From contig JALHNB010000004.1 of NCBI GenBank assembly GCA_022843745.1, positions 124,001 through 188,000 of the forward strand: DNA of 64,000 bases. The letters are read 5' to 3'. Below, one piece after another: positions 41,526 through 50,978 of the stretch. Under the pieces are notes generated by a model. The model worked only from the letters and a program-made list of their open reading frames with translations. It ran no database searches and was not told where the DNA came from. Source of the DNA: Anaerolineae bacterium. Lineage in GTDB: Bacteria > Chloroflexota > Anaerolineae > Aggregatilineales > Phototrophicaceae. Made by a program: the position numbers and the translations under genes. Each line of letters begins with the position of its first letter. The stretch's first letter is position 1.

Positions 41526-44318
41526 TCACTTTTTTATAAGTTGCAAGGCTATGACAGTTATCACAACCAGCCACGATAGCACGCCGACGATCATCGTCCA
41601 GGGCATCCACGCAGGTTCATATGCGAAGGTGACGGCGCTTTCACCCGCCGGAATTTGAATCGTGCGGAACATCGCATTGGCACGGTAAATCGGCGCAGAT
41701 TCACCGTTCACGGCGGCTTTCCAGCCCGGATAATAAGCATCGCTGAGGACGAGGTAGCCATCAGCCTGACTGCTCACTTGAATTTCGATGCGTTCGGGCG
41801 TGTAATTCATGATCGTCGAGGAGGATTGGAAGGTATTTGTCGGTAAGGGCGACTCGCGAGTTGCTCCTACATCAGCCGAAATCACGACAGTTTGCGCGGG
41901 GTCGAAATCCGGCGAACGCATAATCTGCATGGCTGTTTCAGTGCCGAGGTCGGTGTCCGGCACAATTTCAGCCTGATACACGACAAAGGAACGCGGCATA
42001 ACCGACACATTTTCATAAAGTTTGATGTCGCTGGAGAGGCGTTTTTCCCAGGGGCCAAGCGTCACCTGCTGAAAATCACCCGTGCGCGTATCCACCAATG
42101 TCAGCGCATTTATCGTTATGGCATCGGCGACATCAATTTGAATACTAACCGGTACACGCGCGGTTTGTGCCTGGAATTGGCCCAATGAATATCCCGGCGC
42201 GGCAGAATCAAGTGTAAATTCCAGTTTCTCGCTTGAGCCGTCAGCAAAAACAAACGTGATTTGTGGTAAGCAAATTTTAGCATCCCGGCACAGAACCGAG
42301 ACACCATTCGCTTCAAAAGCGGGAATCATCGGAATAGAAATACGTTCTTCCGGCGCTAGATTGAGGGCAAACTGCGTATCATAGGCGAGATCATCCTGCC
42401 AGATGTCGTAAATTTTGTCGGTGATGAGATAACGTGTGTTGGTCAGATTCAGCCAGCGCTGATCGGGAATACACGCGCCATAACAATCTTCACGCGCAAG
42501 AATTTCACGCAGGCGACCATCGAGTGTGCGCAGCTCACCCGACGGAATGATGAGCGAAGTGAAAGCCGTATAGTATTTGGTGGGCAGCACACCACCGTCG
42601 AATCCGTCGATGGATGAGATATTCCAGATCAGTGGTAAATTCGCGGCCAGGACTTCTTTCATTTTCGTGTCAACCAGCCCCAACCGTACTGATAGATCGG
42701 ATAAGCCGGAACGATGATAGCGTGCTTCAAGTGCTGCTCTGTCACCGGGGTCAAAGAGCAGGTCGCTTATGCTCAGGATGCGTCCGGGGGGAGTCTGCTC
42801 GGCGGCATAGGCACGAAGTTGGCTGATGCTAAAGCGCTCGGCGCTGTAGGTATCCGGCGTGGTGAGATGGTTATAGGGCAGCACGCCAGCAGCGAAAAAT
42901 AATTCGATCATTAATGCGAGAAAGATTAGGGGCGCACGGCTGTGCGCCCAACGAAGTCGCAAAATCAAAATTGAAATCAATGCGATCAGCGCCACACCCC
43001 AGCCGAGCCATGTTATCAGCGTCGGGGCAGCAGGGCCGATTACATCCTCTGGTGTGCGGGCAATAAATGTGCTGCTCAAGGCCAGCACACCGATCACGGC
43101 TAAAATCGCGACATAGACATGCCAGCCGATGCGCCGTGAAATATCGAGCAGCGATTGCAGGCCGATTCCCGCCAGCATTGCCATCGCCAGCGCGAATAAC
43201 GCCAGCCAACGCGCCGGAACGCGGAACCAGTTAAATCCGGGGAGCGATGCCAATCTCCAGTAAAGCGGATTAAATTCACCAAAGGCCAGCAGCAAGCCTG
43301 TGATCAGAATCGCCAACCAGACGAAGCGACTGCGTGAAAGTGTCGTTTTATCACGCGGAATCAGCAGCCCGACCAACATTAATCCCAAGCCGATGACACC
43401 CCCATAAGCCACATATTCACCAAAAATCAGGCCGTCATAGCTCGGCAGCAGCCCACGTCCGATCACAAGCGGATTAAACGAAAATGCTGTCGCCTGATTT
43501 GGGTTCAGGCCGCCGCTGCGGTTGGAAACGCCCGTCAATTCGAGCATCGGGATAAGCTGTGGCACGATGAGGGGCAGGACGATAAATGCGGCGAAAATAA
43601 GGATCAAAACAGCAGTGGTGATTCGTCGTAGGGGCGACATATGTGTCGCCCCTACAAACGCATTCACGATTCCATATACGCCTAATCCTACCGCCGTAAT
43701 AAACACGGTTTGCGTATGGCCGGAGAGAAATTGCAGCGCGATACTGATTGCCAGCAGGAGGATATAACCGCGCGATTTTTCAAGTGATGCGGTGTAAGCT
43801 AAAAATATCCAGGGCATCCAGGCAATGCCCTGCAACTGGTTAATCTGCTCGATGTGAGCGCCGACATATCCACCCAGGCCGAAAATCACTGCTGCGCCCA
43901 ACGCCGCGATGCGGTTATCCAGTGTGCGCCGTGCCAGCAAATAAGCGCCAACCAGTCCCCAATAGACGTGAAAAAGAACGCTCAGGCGGATACCATCAGG
44001 CGGGGAAAAAGACGTTACCAGCCAATTTAGCGGGTAAAACGTCCCCAACTGCGAATTTGCCAGCAGCGGCACACCCATAAACAAGTCCGGCGACCATAAC
44101 GGCAAATGCCCTTGCATGAATGCAGCATTGCGAGCCGCCCAATAGGGATAAAAATAGGCGAACGTGTCACCACGCGCCAATATGAGGTTGGTAAAGGCCA
44201 GCTTGTGAAAAAACACAAGCGTCAGTATCAGAAGCGCAAACAGGGGCCAGTTTTTTTTGAACCACTCAGGCGCAGAGAACACAGAGGAAGAAATCGTTTC
44301 TTTGCGTCTTTGCAACAT
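41526..44318 (-). CDS. YfhO family membrane protein containing three palindromic-repeat peptides
   Basis: A 930-residue polytopic protein of the YfhO family (GT-C-like proteins that glycosylate lipoteichoic acid or other surface polymers in Gram-positives). About 12 membrane segments cover residues 20-480; DTFAYFYPYWAARNAAFMQG is the acidic first loop. A large extracytoplasmic region (about 490-880) ends with LSDAYYPGWKAAVNGESAPIYRANAMFRTIQIP, the family hallmark, before the last membrane segment. Three 28-bp palindromic elements lie inside the gene in the same codon register and encode VGATHMSPL (from residue 222), RWAHSRAPL (from 456) and VGATRESPL (from 817). All preserve the frame. ATG 44318 has AAAGG upstream. 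Confidence 0.85.
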   Translation of the reverse strand: MLQRRKETISSSVFSAPEWFKKNWPLFALLILTLVFFHKLAFTNLILARGDTFAYFYPYWAARNAAFMQGHLPLWSPDLFMGVPLLANSQLGTFYPLNWLVTSFSPPDGIRLSVLFHVYWGLVGAYLLARRTLDNRIAALGAAVIFGLGGYVGAHIEQINQLQGIAWMPWIFLAYTASLEKSRGYILLLAISIALQFLSGHTQTVFITAVGLGVYGIVNAFVGATHMSPLRRITTAVLILIFAAFIVLPLIVPQLIPMLELTGVSNRSGGLNPNQATAFSFNPLVIGRGLLPSYDGLIFGEYVAYGGVIGLGLMLVGLLIPRDKTTLSRSRFVWLAILITGLLLAFGEFNPLYWRLASLPGFNWFRVPARWLALFALAMAMLAGIGLQSLLDISRRIGWHVYVAILAVIGVLALSSTFIARTPEDVIGPAAPTLITWLGWGVALIALISILILRLRWAHSRAPLIFLALMIELFFAAGVLPYNHLTTPDTYSAERFSISQLRAYAAEQTPPGRILSISDLLFDPGDRAALEARYHRSGLSDLSVRLGLVDTKMKEVLAANLPLIWNISSIDGFDGGVLPTKYYTAFTSLIIPSGELRTLDGRLREILAREDCYGACIPDQRWLNLTNTRYLITDKIYDIWQDDLAYDTQFALNLAPEERISIPMIPAFEANGVSVLCRDAKICLPQITFVFADGSSEKLEFTLDSAAPGYSLGQFQAQTARVPVSIQIDVADAITINALTLVDTRTGDFQQVTLGPWEKRLSSDIKLYENVSVMPRSFVVYQAEIVPDTDLGTETAMQIMRSPDFDPAQTVVISADVGATRESPLPTNTFQSSSTIMNYTPERIEIQVSSQADGYLVLSDAYYPGWKAAVNGESAPIYRANAMFRTIQIPAGESAVTFAYEPAWMPWTMIVGVLSWLVVITVIALQLIKK
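41843..41870. repeat. Palindromic repeat, copy 3, inside YfhO gene
   Basis: GTAAGGGCGACT-CGCG-AGTTGCTCCTAC, a mildly decayed member; encodes VGATRESPL on the minus strand. Confidence 0.75.
42926..42953. repeat. Palindromic repeat, copy 4, inside YfhO gene (diverged)
   Basis: TTAGGGGCGCAC-GGCT-GTGCGCCCAACG: GGGCGCAC/GTGCGCCC core arms intact; encodes RWAHSRAPL on the minus strand. Confidence 0.65.
43628..43655. repeat. Palindromic repeat, copy 5, inside YfhO gene
   Basis: GTAGGGGCGACA-TATG-TGTCGCCCCTAC, perfect 12-bp arms within the coding sequence; encodes VGATHMSPL on the minus strand. Confidence 0.88.
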
Positions 44319-44348
44319 CGCGCCTTTGTGTTGAGTTTTTAGTAAAAA

Positions 44349-45419
<1,071 letters not shown>

Positions 45420-45606
45420 TCCGTACTCGCCTCGCTGCCTGATCGCAGATCATCTCATTTATACCGTAAATTATACGCGCGGAAGGCGGCGGCGGGTAGG
45501 ATGATGTTGTGTTGTGCTATGTTGGTTTAGCTTGGTTTTGTCAATTCATCCCAAATTAGGAATAATAAGGGCAAAATAAATCGCCCTATATTGAGGTTAA
45601 ACTATT

Positions 45607-46440
45607 ATGAAAACGAATTTGATCCCAGAACAGATCGCTTTTTACCAGGAAAATGGCTACATCGTCATTGACGATTTTCTGACCGCCGAAGAACTGGAAA
45701 CCTGGCGCGAAGCAGTTGATGAAGCCGTTGCCACCCGCGCGAATCGGCTTCTCGCGAACAGCGCAAAAGAGGCAGGCAGCGATTCCTACTACGACAACGT
45801 GTTTATTCAGCGCATCAATTTGTGGCAGGATAACGAAAAAGTCCGCAAGTTGATTTTGGATCAACGCCTGGGCAAAATCGCGGCGGAGCTATCCGGTGTC
45901 GAAGGGATGCGGCTGTGGCACGATCAGGCGCTCATCAAGCAGCCCTGGGGCAACCCGACGGGCTGGCATCTCGATAATCCCTACTGGTCGTTTTCATCGC
46001 GGCAGTCCACGAGCATCTGGCTCGCGCTCGATGATGCGACATTACAAAATGGCTGTTTGTACTTTATCCCCGGTACTCATAAAACAGCGCGATGGGATAA
46101 TCCCGGCATCGGCGCGAATATCGGCGACCTGTTCCGCGCCTATCCTGAATGGAAGGATTTGGAGGCCGTCCCTGTGCCGATGAAAGCGGGATCATGTTCG
46201 TTCCACAACGCTTTGCTGGCGCACGGTGCGGGCGCGAATATGACACCCCGTTTCCGCCGCGCCATGACCGCTGGCTTTATGCCGGACGGCAGCACGTTTA
46301 ATGGCATCCAGAATGTCCTGTCCGACGAAATTTTCAAACGTCTGAAAATTGGCGATGTCATCGACGATGATACGCAGTCGCCGCTGCTGTATCACCAGAC
46401 AAAGGCAAATGCCATAGAACAGGTTCTAGCCACTTATTAG
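45607..46440 (+). CDS. Phytanoyl-CoA dioxygenase family protein (copy 2)
   Basis: A 277-residue Fe(II)/2-oxoglutarate dioxygenase. The iron-binding HxD is in TGWHLDNPYWSF and the distal His and Arg in LLAHGAGANMTPRFRRAMTAGF. The N-terminus FYQENGYIVIDDFLTAEELETWREAV is a typical PhyH opening. GAGG precedes ATG 45607. It stands alone between prfA and a convergent esterase gene. The sequence differs clearly from copies 1 and 3, so they likely act on different substrates. Confidence 0.87.
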   Translation: MKTNLIPEQIAFYQENGYIVIDDFLTAEELETWREAVDEAVATRANRLLANSAKEAGSDSYYDNVFIQRINLWQDNEKVRKLILDQRLGKIAAELSGVEGMRLWHDQALIKQPWGNPTGWHLDNPYWSFSSRQSTSIWLALDDATLQNGCLYFIPGTHKTARWDNPGIGANIGDLFRAYPEWKDLEAVPVPMKAGSCSFHNALLAHGAGANMTPRFRRAMTAGFMPDGSTFNGIQNVLSDEIFKRLKIGDVIDDDTQSPLLYHQTKANAIEQVLATY

Positions 46441-46575
46441 GGCGTTTCACCCACCAATTCGCCCGTTTCGACATTCCAGCGCTGAACCCCTTCGGCGCTG
46501 GTTGTTTCTATCCAGCAAGTGGCCTCGGTTGTTGGCACGATCACCTATGCGGATGAGTGCCGCAAATGAAATTCA

Positions 46576-46610
46576 AAAACAGCCCTTGATGTGTTATCAA
46601 GGGCTGTTTT
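46576..46610. terminator. Bidirectional intrinsic terminator
   Basis: AAAACAGCCCTTGAT-GTGTT-ATCAAGGGCTGTTTT, a 15-bp perfect stem with T tracts on both strands, between convergent genes 45607 and 46631. Confidence 0.85.
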
Positions 46611-46630
46611 GCGTCCGAGATTGTATATGG

Positions 46631-48811
46631 CTACTCGCCGAAACGTGAAGTGCTCAATCCTGCCAAGCCTTTGAGCCACGCAATCACCGGCTTTTGCGCA
46701 CCTTCGTCAAAATGGTTGTAGGCTTCCGGCGCTTGCTGCTCGATGCGATCTGACGCGCCATACAGCGAATAAACTGAACGCGCGATATTGACCGATTCGG
46801 TAACGATATTCAACGGCGCTTCACGGTCAAGCTGTGGGCTGAGCACCAGGAGCGGGCGCGGCGCAAAAGCGGATAACAAATCGTCAACATCATAGGGGAC
46901 GCGATCTTCCGAGCCGATAAACGCGCCAAGCTGCGGAATCAGCATATGCAAATGCGACCAGCGCTGGATGCCGCCCGTTTCATTTTCGTCCGTATCGAGC
47001 CGGAACAGCGGCGGTATCCCCACCACAGCCATCCCACTCAGGCGTTCGTCCAGCGCGGCTGTATGTAAGCCGACCATGCTGCCCATACTGTGGCCGACAG
47101 CATAAATTTGGCTCGAATCAGCTAAAGCATAATTTTCGATGGCATCCAGCGCGGCACGGGTATCGCGCACCATTTTGCCGAGCAGCGACCAGCGCGGGTG
47201 ACGCTTGTAAAAATGTTCGACTTCTTCGATGCGCAGCCCATGACCGATCTGGTCGAAGCAGAAAACGGCGAATCCGGCACGGGCAAGGCTGATGTAGGCA
47301 GGCATCCCGCGTTTGTAAGCCGGGACGTAGCCGTTGGAAAACGAAAATGGGTGCAGCCACAGCACGGCAGGCTGTTTTACGCCGGATGACCCTGATTGCC
47401 TGTACACATCGGCATAGAGATGTTCGCCAAACTCAATCGTCGCTTTTTCGACTCCTGATGGAACATCCTGCTCCAATGTGGTGGCAATATGCCGAATATC
47501 GTAAGAATATCTTTTGGGGATATTACGGGCTTCCGGCGGATTTTCGCCCAGCATCCACTGGATATTTTCGCGCACACCTGTACGCTTCTGTTCCCAATCC
47601 GCGACGCTGCCCGCTGGCACTTCATTATGCTGCGGCCAATCAGTAGGGTTGATTTTCGCGCCACTTTTCGCCTGCCACTCGCTCCAGTTTTGCGGGTGAA
47701 TCAATCGCTCAGGAAAATTATACGTACCGCGTCCGAAATGCGTATCGCACCAATCAAGATACTGCTCCAGAATCAGCGGCCAGGTTTCGTGGCGGCCTGG
47801 GCGATAGATAATGCGCAGATTCGGCTCGGCATCGAGAAAGCGGTAAACGCGCTGCGCAGCCAGATAGGTTTGCTGAAGCGACCACGTGCTTTCGACATTA
47901 TCGTTGAGCGCTGTTGTAAATAAGCACGGACGTGGGGCGCTGAGGGCGACCAGTTCATGAAGGTCAATCGGCAGTTTTTGCTCACGCCCGACGAAAAAGC
48001 GCCAGCGGGGATGAAACCACGACGGAAAATTCCGCGTCATCAACTCGATGCCTTCACTGGCCTGCTGCTCGGAAGAATAGCGGGTGGTCAAAACGCCGCC
48101 CGCGCCGCTGCTGCTCTCAATCACGACAGCGATTCGTTCATCCAGCGCCGAGGCGATCAGCGAAAGTTTGCCGTTGCGGGAATGTCCGGTGATGGCGATT
48201 TGCGACATATTGGCTTGCGGGACAGACTGCAAATAATCTATACAACGGCTGGCTGCCCATGCCCGGCGGGTGATACGCGACCAATCATGTTCAGGATAAG
48301 CGTCCATAAACGTATCGGTATCGTCGGCATCATCTGACCCGGCATACACGCAGGCGATATAGCCCCGGCGCACGGCGATCAATGACCATTCGCGATGGAA
48401 ACTCTGTGTCAAAAATACCGGAAATGGCCCTTCACCCGGCGGAATGATGACTTCCACACGCAGAGTGGCCTTTTCTTCCGGGCCAAAAGTCAATGTCAGA
48501 TTGCGTGTGGTCGCGTTTGAATCGGTGTGTTCGTTAAAACTTGCCACGCGCAGGTTATCCGGCGCGGGCGGTACGCTGCCAATAATCCACTGATGAAATA
48601 AATTTTTAAGTTCTTCACGGCGGGCAGGCCATTGTTCCGGCGTTTCGACTCCTTCCAGCGGATCAGGCAGGTCGAAATGCGAGGGCATCGCATCAAAATC
48701 CGGCGGGAGTTCGCCGCTTTTTTTCAGCCACGCTTCCCAGGGTTCGCTGGGCGCGAGGATACGGCGCAGTTGATCCAGATAGGCTTGTCGTTTTTCGAGA
48801 TCGGCGCTCAT
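46631..48811 (-). CDS. Two-domain alpha/beta hydrolase (acetyl-xylan/glucuronoyl esterase-like)
   Basis: A 726-residue cytoplasmic protein with two alpha/beta hydrolase domains. The first (about 60-370) has nucleophile motif ITGHSRNGKLS and resembles glucuronoyl-esterase-like CE15 proteins. The second (about 430-725) has YAVGHSMGSMVG and FDQIGHGLRIEEVE, as in dienelactone-hydrolase or acyl-peptidase relatives. Both have an apparent Ser nucleophile; likely His residues occur late in each domain (RHETWPL; NHFDEGAQ). ATG 48811 has GAGGAG upstream and forms an ATGA overlap with the GNAT gene's stop. No signal peptide, so substrates are probably intracellular. Confidence 0.8.
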   Translation of the reverse strand: MSADLEKRQAYLDQLRRILAPSEPWEAWLKKSGELPPDFDAMPSHFDLPDPLEGVETPEQWPARREELKNLFHQWIIGSVPPAPDNLRVASFNEHTDSNATTRNLTLTFGPEEKATLRVEVIIPPGEGPFPVFLTQSFHREWSLIAVRRGYIACVYAGSDDADDTDTFMDAYPEHDWSRITRRAWAASRCIDYLQSVPQANMSQIAITGHSRNGKLSLIASALDERIAVVIESSSGAGGVLTTRYSSEQQASEGIELMTRNFPSWFHPRWRFFVGREQKLPIDLHELVALSAPRPCLFTTALNDNVESTWSLQQTYLAAQRVYRFLDAEPNLRIIYRPGRHETWPLILEQYLDWCDTHFGRGTYNFPERLIHPQNWSEWQAKSGAKINPTDWPQHNEVPAGSVADWEQKRTGVRENIQWMLGENPPEARNIPKRYSYDIRHIATTLEQDVPSGVEKATIEFGEHLYADVYRQSGSSGVKQPAVLWLHPFSFSNGYVPAYKRGMPAYISLARAGFAVFCFDQIGHGLRIEEVEHFYKRHPRWSLLGKMVRDTRAALDAIENYALADSSQIYAVGHSMGSMVGLHTAALDERLSGMAVVGIPPLFRLDTDENETGGIQRWSHLHMLIPQLGAFIGSEDRVPYDVDDLLSAFAPRPLLVLSPQLDREAPLNIVTESVNIARSVYSLYGASDRIEQQAPEAYNHFDEGAQKPVIAWLKGLAGLSTSRFGE

Positions 48812-49290
48812 TCTGTTTCTCCTCGGAGCAGTCCACGATAAATACCCGGCGACGAATTTTCGATGATCGTCGCACCGACACACTTTGTATAAAAGTCCGT
48901 TGGCCCCGCTGCGCCGATGATGGCATAACCATAGCCTTGTTCATACATCGCGTGCAGACAAGCCAGCAGGAGTGCCTTACCCGTGCCGCGTTTGCGTAAT
49001 GTCTCGTCTACACCCGTTGGCCCAAAAAAGCCCTTCCGGGTTGTATCATAGCAGCCAAAACCGATGATTCTCTCGTTTTCAACAGCAATGAAACATGAAA
49101 CGGGGTGATTATTGATGGCGACATCGGTTTCGCTCGCCCAAAGTTTCCCGAATATTCTGAGTACCCAATTGACAACGTAGATTTTTTCCGGCGCGAGGGC
49201 GCGGCGAATGTCGATTCCAGCCTCGCGCTGCCCTTCGATCAGAGGCGCAAGTGGAGGCAGCTCATAGAGCTTTACAAGCATATCGGGCAT
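48808..49290 (-). CDS. GNAT family N-acetyltransferase
   Basis: A 160-residue protein with a GNAT fold: CFIAVENERIIGFGCYDTTRKGFFGPTGVDETLRKRGTGKALLLACLHAM contains the acetyl-CoA-binding R-x-x-G-x-G/A pattern (RKRGTGKA), followed by YAIIGAAGPTDFYTKCVGA. ATG 49290 has AAAGGA eight bases upstream. It is translationally coupled to the esterase gene by an ATGA overlap. The two may act in one pathway, but the substrate is not apparent. Confidence 0.85.
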   Translation of the reverse strand: MPDMLVKLYELPPLAPLIEGQREAGIDIRRALAPEKIYVVNWVLRIFGKLWASETDVAINNHPVSCFIAVENERIIGFGCYDTTRKGFFGPTGVDETLRKRGTGKALLLACLHAMYEQGYGYAIIGAAGPTDFYTKCVGATIIENSSPGIYRGLLRGETE

Positions 49291-49350
49291 ATTGATTGTC
49301 CTTTTTAGTTGGGCTGTCAGCTATCCGCTTTCAGCAGTCAAAAATTTGTC

Positions 49351-49377
49351 GTAGGGGCGCAGCGCGCAACGCCCTAC
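49351..49377. repeat. Palindromic repeat, copy 6, overlapping the dprA stop codon
   Basis: GTAGGGGCGCAGCGCGCAACGCCCTAC. The TAG on the minus strand (49376-49374) is the stop codon of dprA. Confidence 0.75.
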
Positions 49378-50237
49378 AGATCAGAAACAAATAATAAGTC
49401 GAGATTCGAAAAATCGGGATTAATCGCCGTCGCGCCAGCTTCGATCAGCGCACGGTTGCCGCTGGCAGCAATATCGAGCGCGTAAATTTTTCGCCCCTGC
49501 TCAAAACCGCGCCGCGCCGCGTGCATCGCGCCGCCATCAACTTTTGTCTCAATCACGATCACGGCCTGACTGATTCCGCTGATAATGCGGTTACGAGCGA
49601 CCAAGCGCGAACTACTCGGCGACAGGGGCGGCGCGACTTCGCTGATCAATGCGCCAGCCTTGTTGATTAAAATGGCATTGGCTAGCGAGCGATTTTCTTG
49701 CGGGTAGATGTTCAGCACACCCGAACCTAGTACCGCCAGCGTTCGCCCATTTTGAACACCCAATGCGCCAAAATGCGCATTGGTATCGACACCATGCGCC
49801 AGCCCACTCACGACGGTATAGCCTTGCTCTGCCAGTGTCGCACTCAGGGTTTTTGCAATATTTTCGCTTTCAGTGGAAGGGGAGCGCGTACCAACGACAG
49901 CCGCCGTGCGATCCAGCGGACATGCACCGCGCATAAATAAAACGGGCGGCGCATCGTCCAGGTCTTTAAGCCTCATGGGATAGGCGGGGTCATCCCATGT
50001 AAGAATAGCTATTTCATCTTTTCGCCATTGGTCAATCAATTTTTCGGTTTGTTGGAGGTCAATCGCACGGATCGACTCGGCGATTTTGCGGCCAATGCCA
50101 GGAACAGCCTGCAATTCCGCTGCATCGGCTTGCAGAACAGCGTCAATATCGCCGAAATGCTGCGTCAGAGCGCGAATCGTCTTGCCACCCACCCGATCTG
50201 TCAGGCTGAGAGCAATCCAGGCTGTTTTATCCAGCAC
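49374..50237 (-). CDS. dprA: DNA-processing protein DprA
   Basis: A 287-residue protein that loads RecA on incoming single-stranded DNA during natural transformation. The Rossmann-like DprA core shows AAVVGTRSPSTESENIAKTL, VVSGLAHGVDTNAHFGAL, TLAVLGSGVLNIYPQENRSLA and ISEVAPPLSPSSSRLVARNRIISGIS. An N-terminal helix-hairpin-helix-like region (LTQHFGDIDAVLQADAAELQAVPGIGRKIAESI) is also typical. GTG 50237 follows the MerR-like gene's stop by three bases, so they are cotranscribed. The stop codon lies inside a palindromic repeat. The C-terminal winged helix of longer DprA proteins is absent. Confidence 0.93.
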   Translation of the reverse strand: MLDKTAWIALSLTDRVGGKTIRALTQHFGDIDAVLQADAAELQAVPGIGRKIAESIRAIDLQQTEKLIDQWRKDEIAILTWDDPAYPMRLKDLDDAPPVLFMRGACPLDRTAAVVGTRSPSTESENIAKTLSATLAEQGYTVVSGLAHGVDTNAHFGALGVQNGRTLAVLGSGVLNIYPQENRSLANAILINKAGALISEVAPPLSPSSSRLVARNRIISGISQAVIVIETKVDGGAMHAARRGFEQGRKIYALDIAASGNRALIEAGATAINPDFSNLDLLFVSDL

Positions 50238-50240
50238 CGT

Positions 50241-50861
50241 TCAGTCTTCCTCGTAATATTCGATGATGGAAAGCAGCATGGCGTTCGTAAAGGTGTTGAC
50301 CTGGCGCAAAATATTCGCCCAGTCTGAGGGGCTGCGAGGGGGTGTTACTTCTGACCAGGTGAGAACCGAGTTGGTGACGAGATCAGTAAAGTAAAAAAAT
50401 CCACGCGATGCCTGGGGAAGTGTCAGGCCGTCACCACTCAGGAGATGCGCGTAATCTTTGCCAAGCGTGATAGCCGAGGCCAGCCCTTCATCCGGTGCGC
50501 CTTTCGCCAGATAATTGCGGAGTTCTTCGAGTACGTGCCGTCCCTGCTCACGCAGCGCGTTCCGGTTGATTTCGCTCATCGCTTCATACCAGGCGATGTG
50601 TGTCAGCGTACCACCACCGACCTGCATCCGCGTGTGACCGAGAGCGTTCTGGATGATGACCTGCACCTCCAGCGGCTGCAAATCCTCACGCGCAACATCG
50701 GCATATTTTAAGAGGTCGGATTTGCGGAAGCGGCGATGACCTCCTGGCGTGCGGCGTGAAGCCAGATCGCCTTTATCAGCCCAGTTGCGCACCGTAGCAG
50801 GGTGGACACCTAATAATTCTGCTGCCTGACGTAAACTGACCCATTCTGATGAGCTGCTCAT
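50241..50861 (-). CDS. MerR-like HTH regulator with a C-terminal sensor-type domain
   Basis: A 206-residue protein. Residues about 5-55 are an excisionase/MerR helix-turn-helix (VSLRQAAELLGVHPATVRNWADKGDLASRRTPGGHRRFRKSDLL). The C-terminal ~140 residues are all-helical (EAMSEINRNALREQGRHVLEELRNYLAKG ... HLLSGDGLTLPQASRGFFYFTDLVTNSVLTW) and resemble the RsbRD-N-terminal-type helical domain. Such a fusion suggests a regulator responding to a ligand or a stress-signalling partner. ATG 50861 has GGGA upstream. It precedes dprA in one transcript, so it may control dprA and competence; that link is inference. Confidence 0.75.
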   Translation of the reverse strand: MSSSSEWVSLRQAAELLGVHPATVRNWADKGDLASRRTPGGHRRFRKSDLLKYADVAREDLQPLEVQVIIQNALGHTRMQVGGGTLTHIAWYEAMSEINRNALREQGRHVLEELRNYLAKGAPDEGLASAITLGKDYAHLLSGDGLTLPQASRGFFYFTDLVTNSVLTWSEVTPPRSPSDWANILRQVNTFTNAMLLSIIEYYEED

Positions 50862-50934
50862 TCGTTTCCCAGGTATATAACATACGTTCTGCGACAGCTT
50901 CAATCATACAACATCTGGGGGGAGTTGAAAAATA

Positions 50935-50960
50935 TTCGGGGCGACAGGTATCGCCCCGAA
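50935..50960. terminator. Palindrome between the 50979 gene's stop and the MerR gene
   Basis: TTCGGGGCGA-CAGGTA-TCGCCCCGAA, 10-bp perfect arms. It lies 19 bases past the stop of the minus-strand FGE-fold gene and is followed on that strand by a T-rich stretch (TATTTTTCAAC), so it works as a terminator. It resembles the palindromic repeat family in its GGGGCGA core but lacks the GTA ends. Confidence 0.55.
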
Positions 50961-50978
50961 GTGAGTTTTGAAGTTAGA

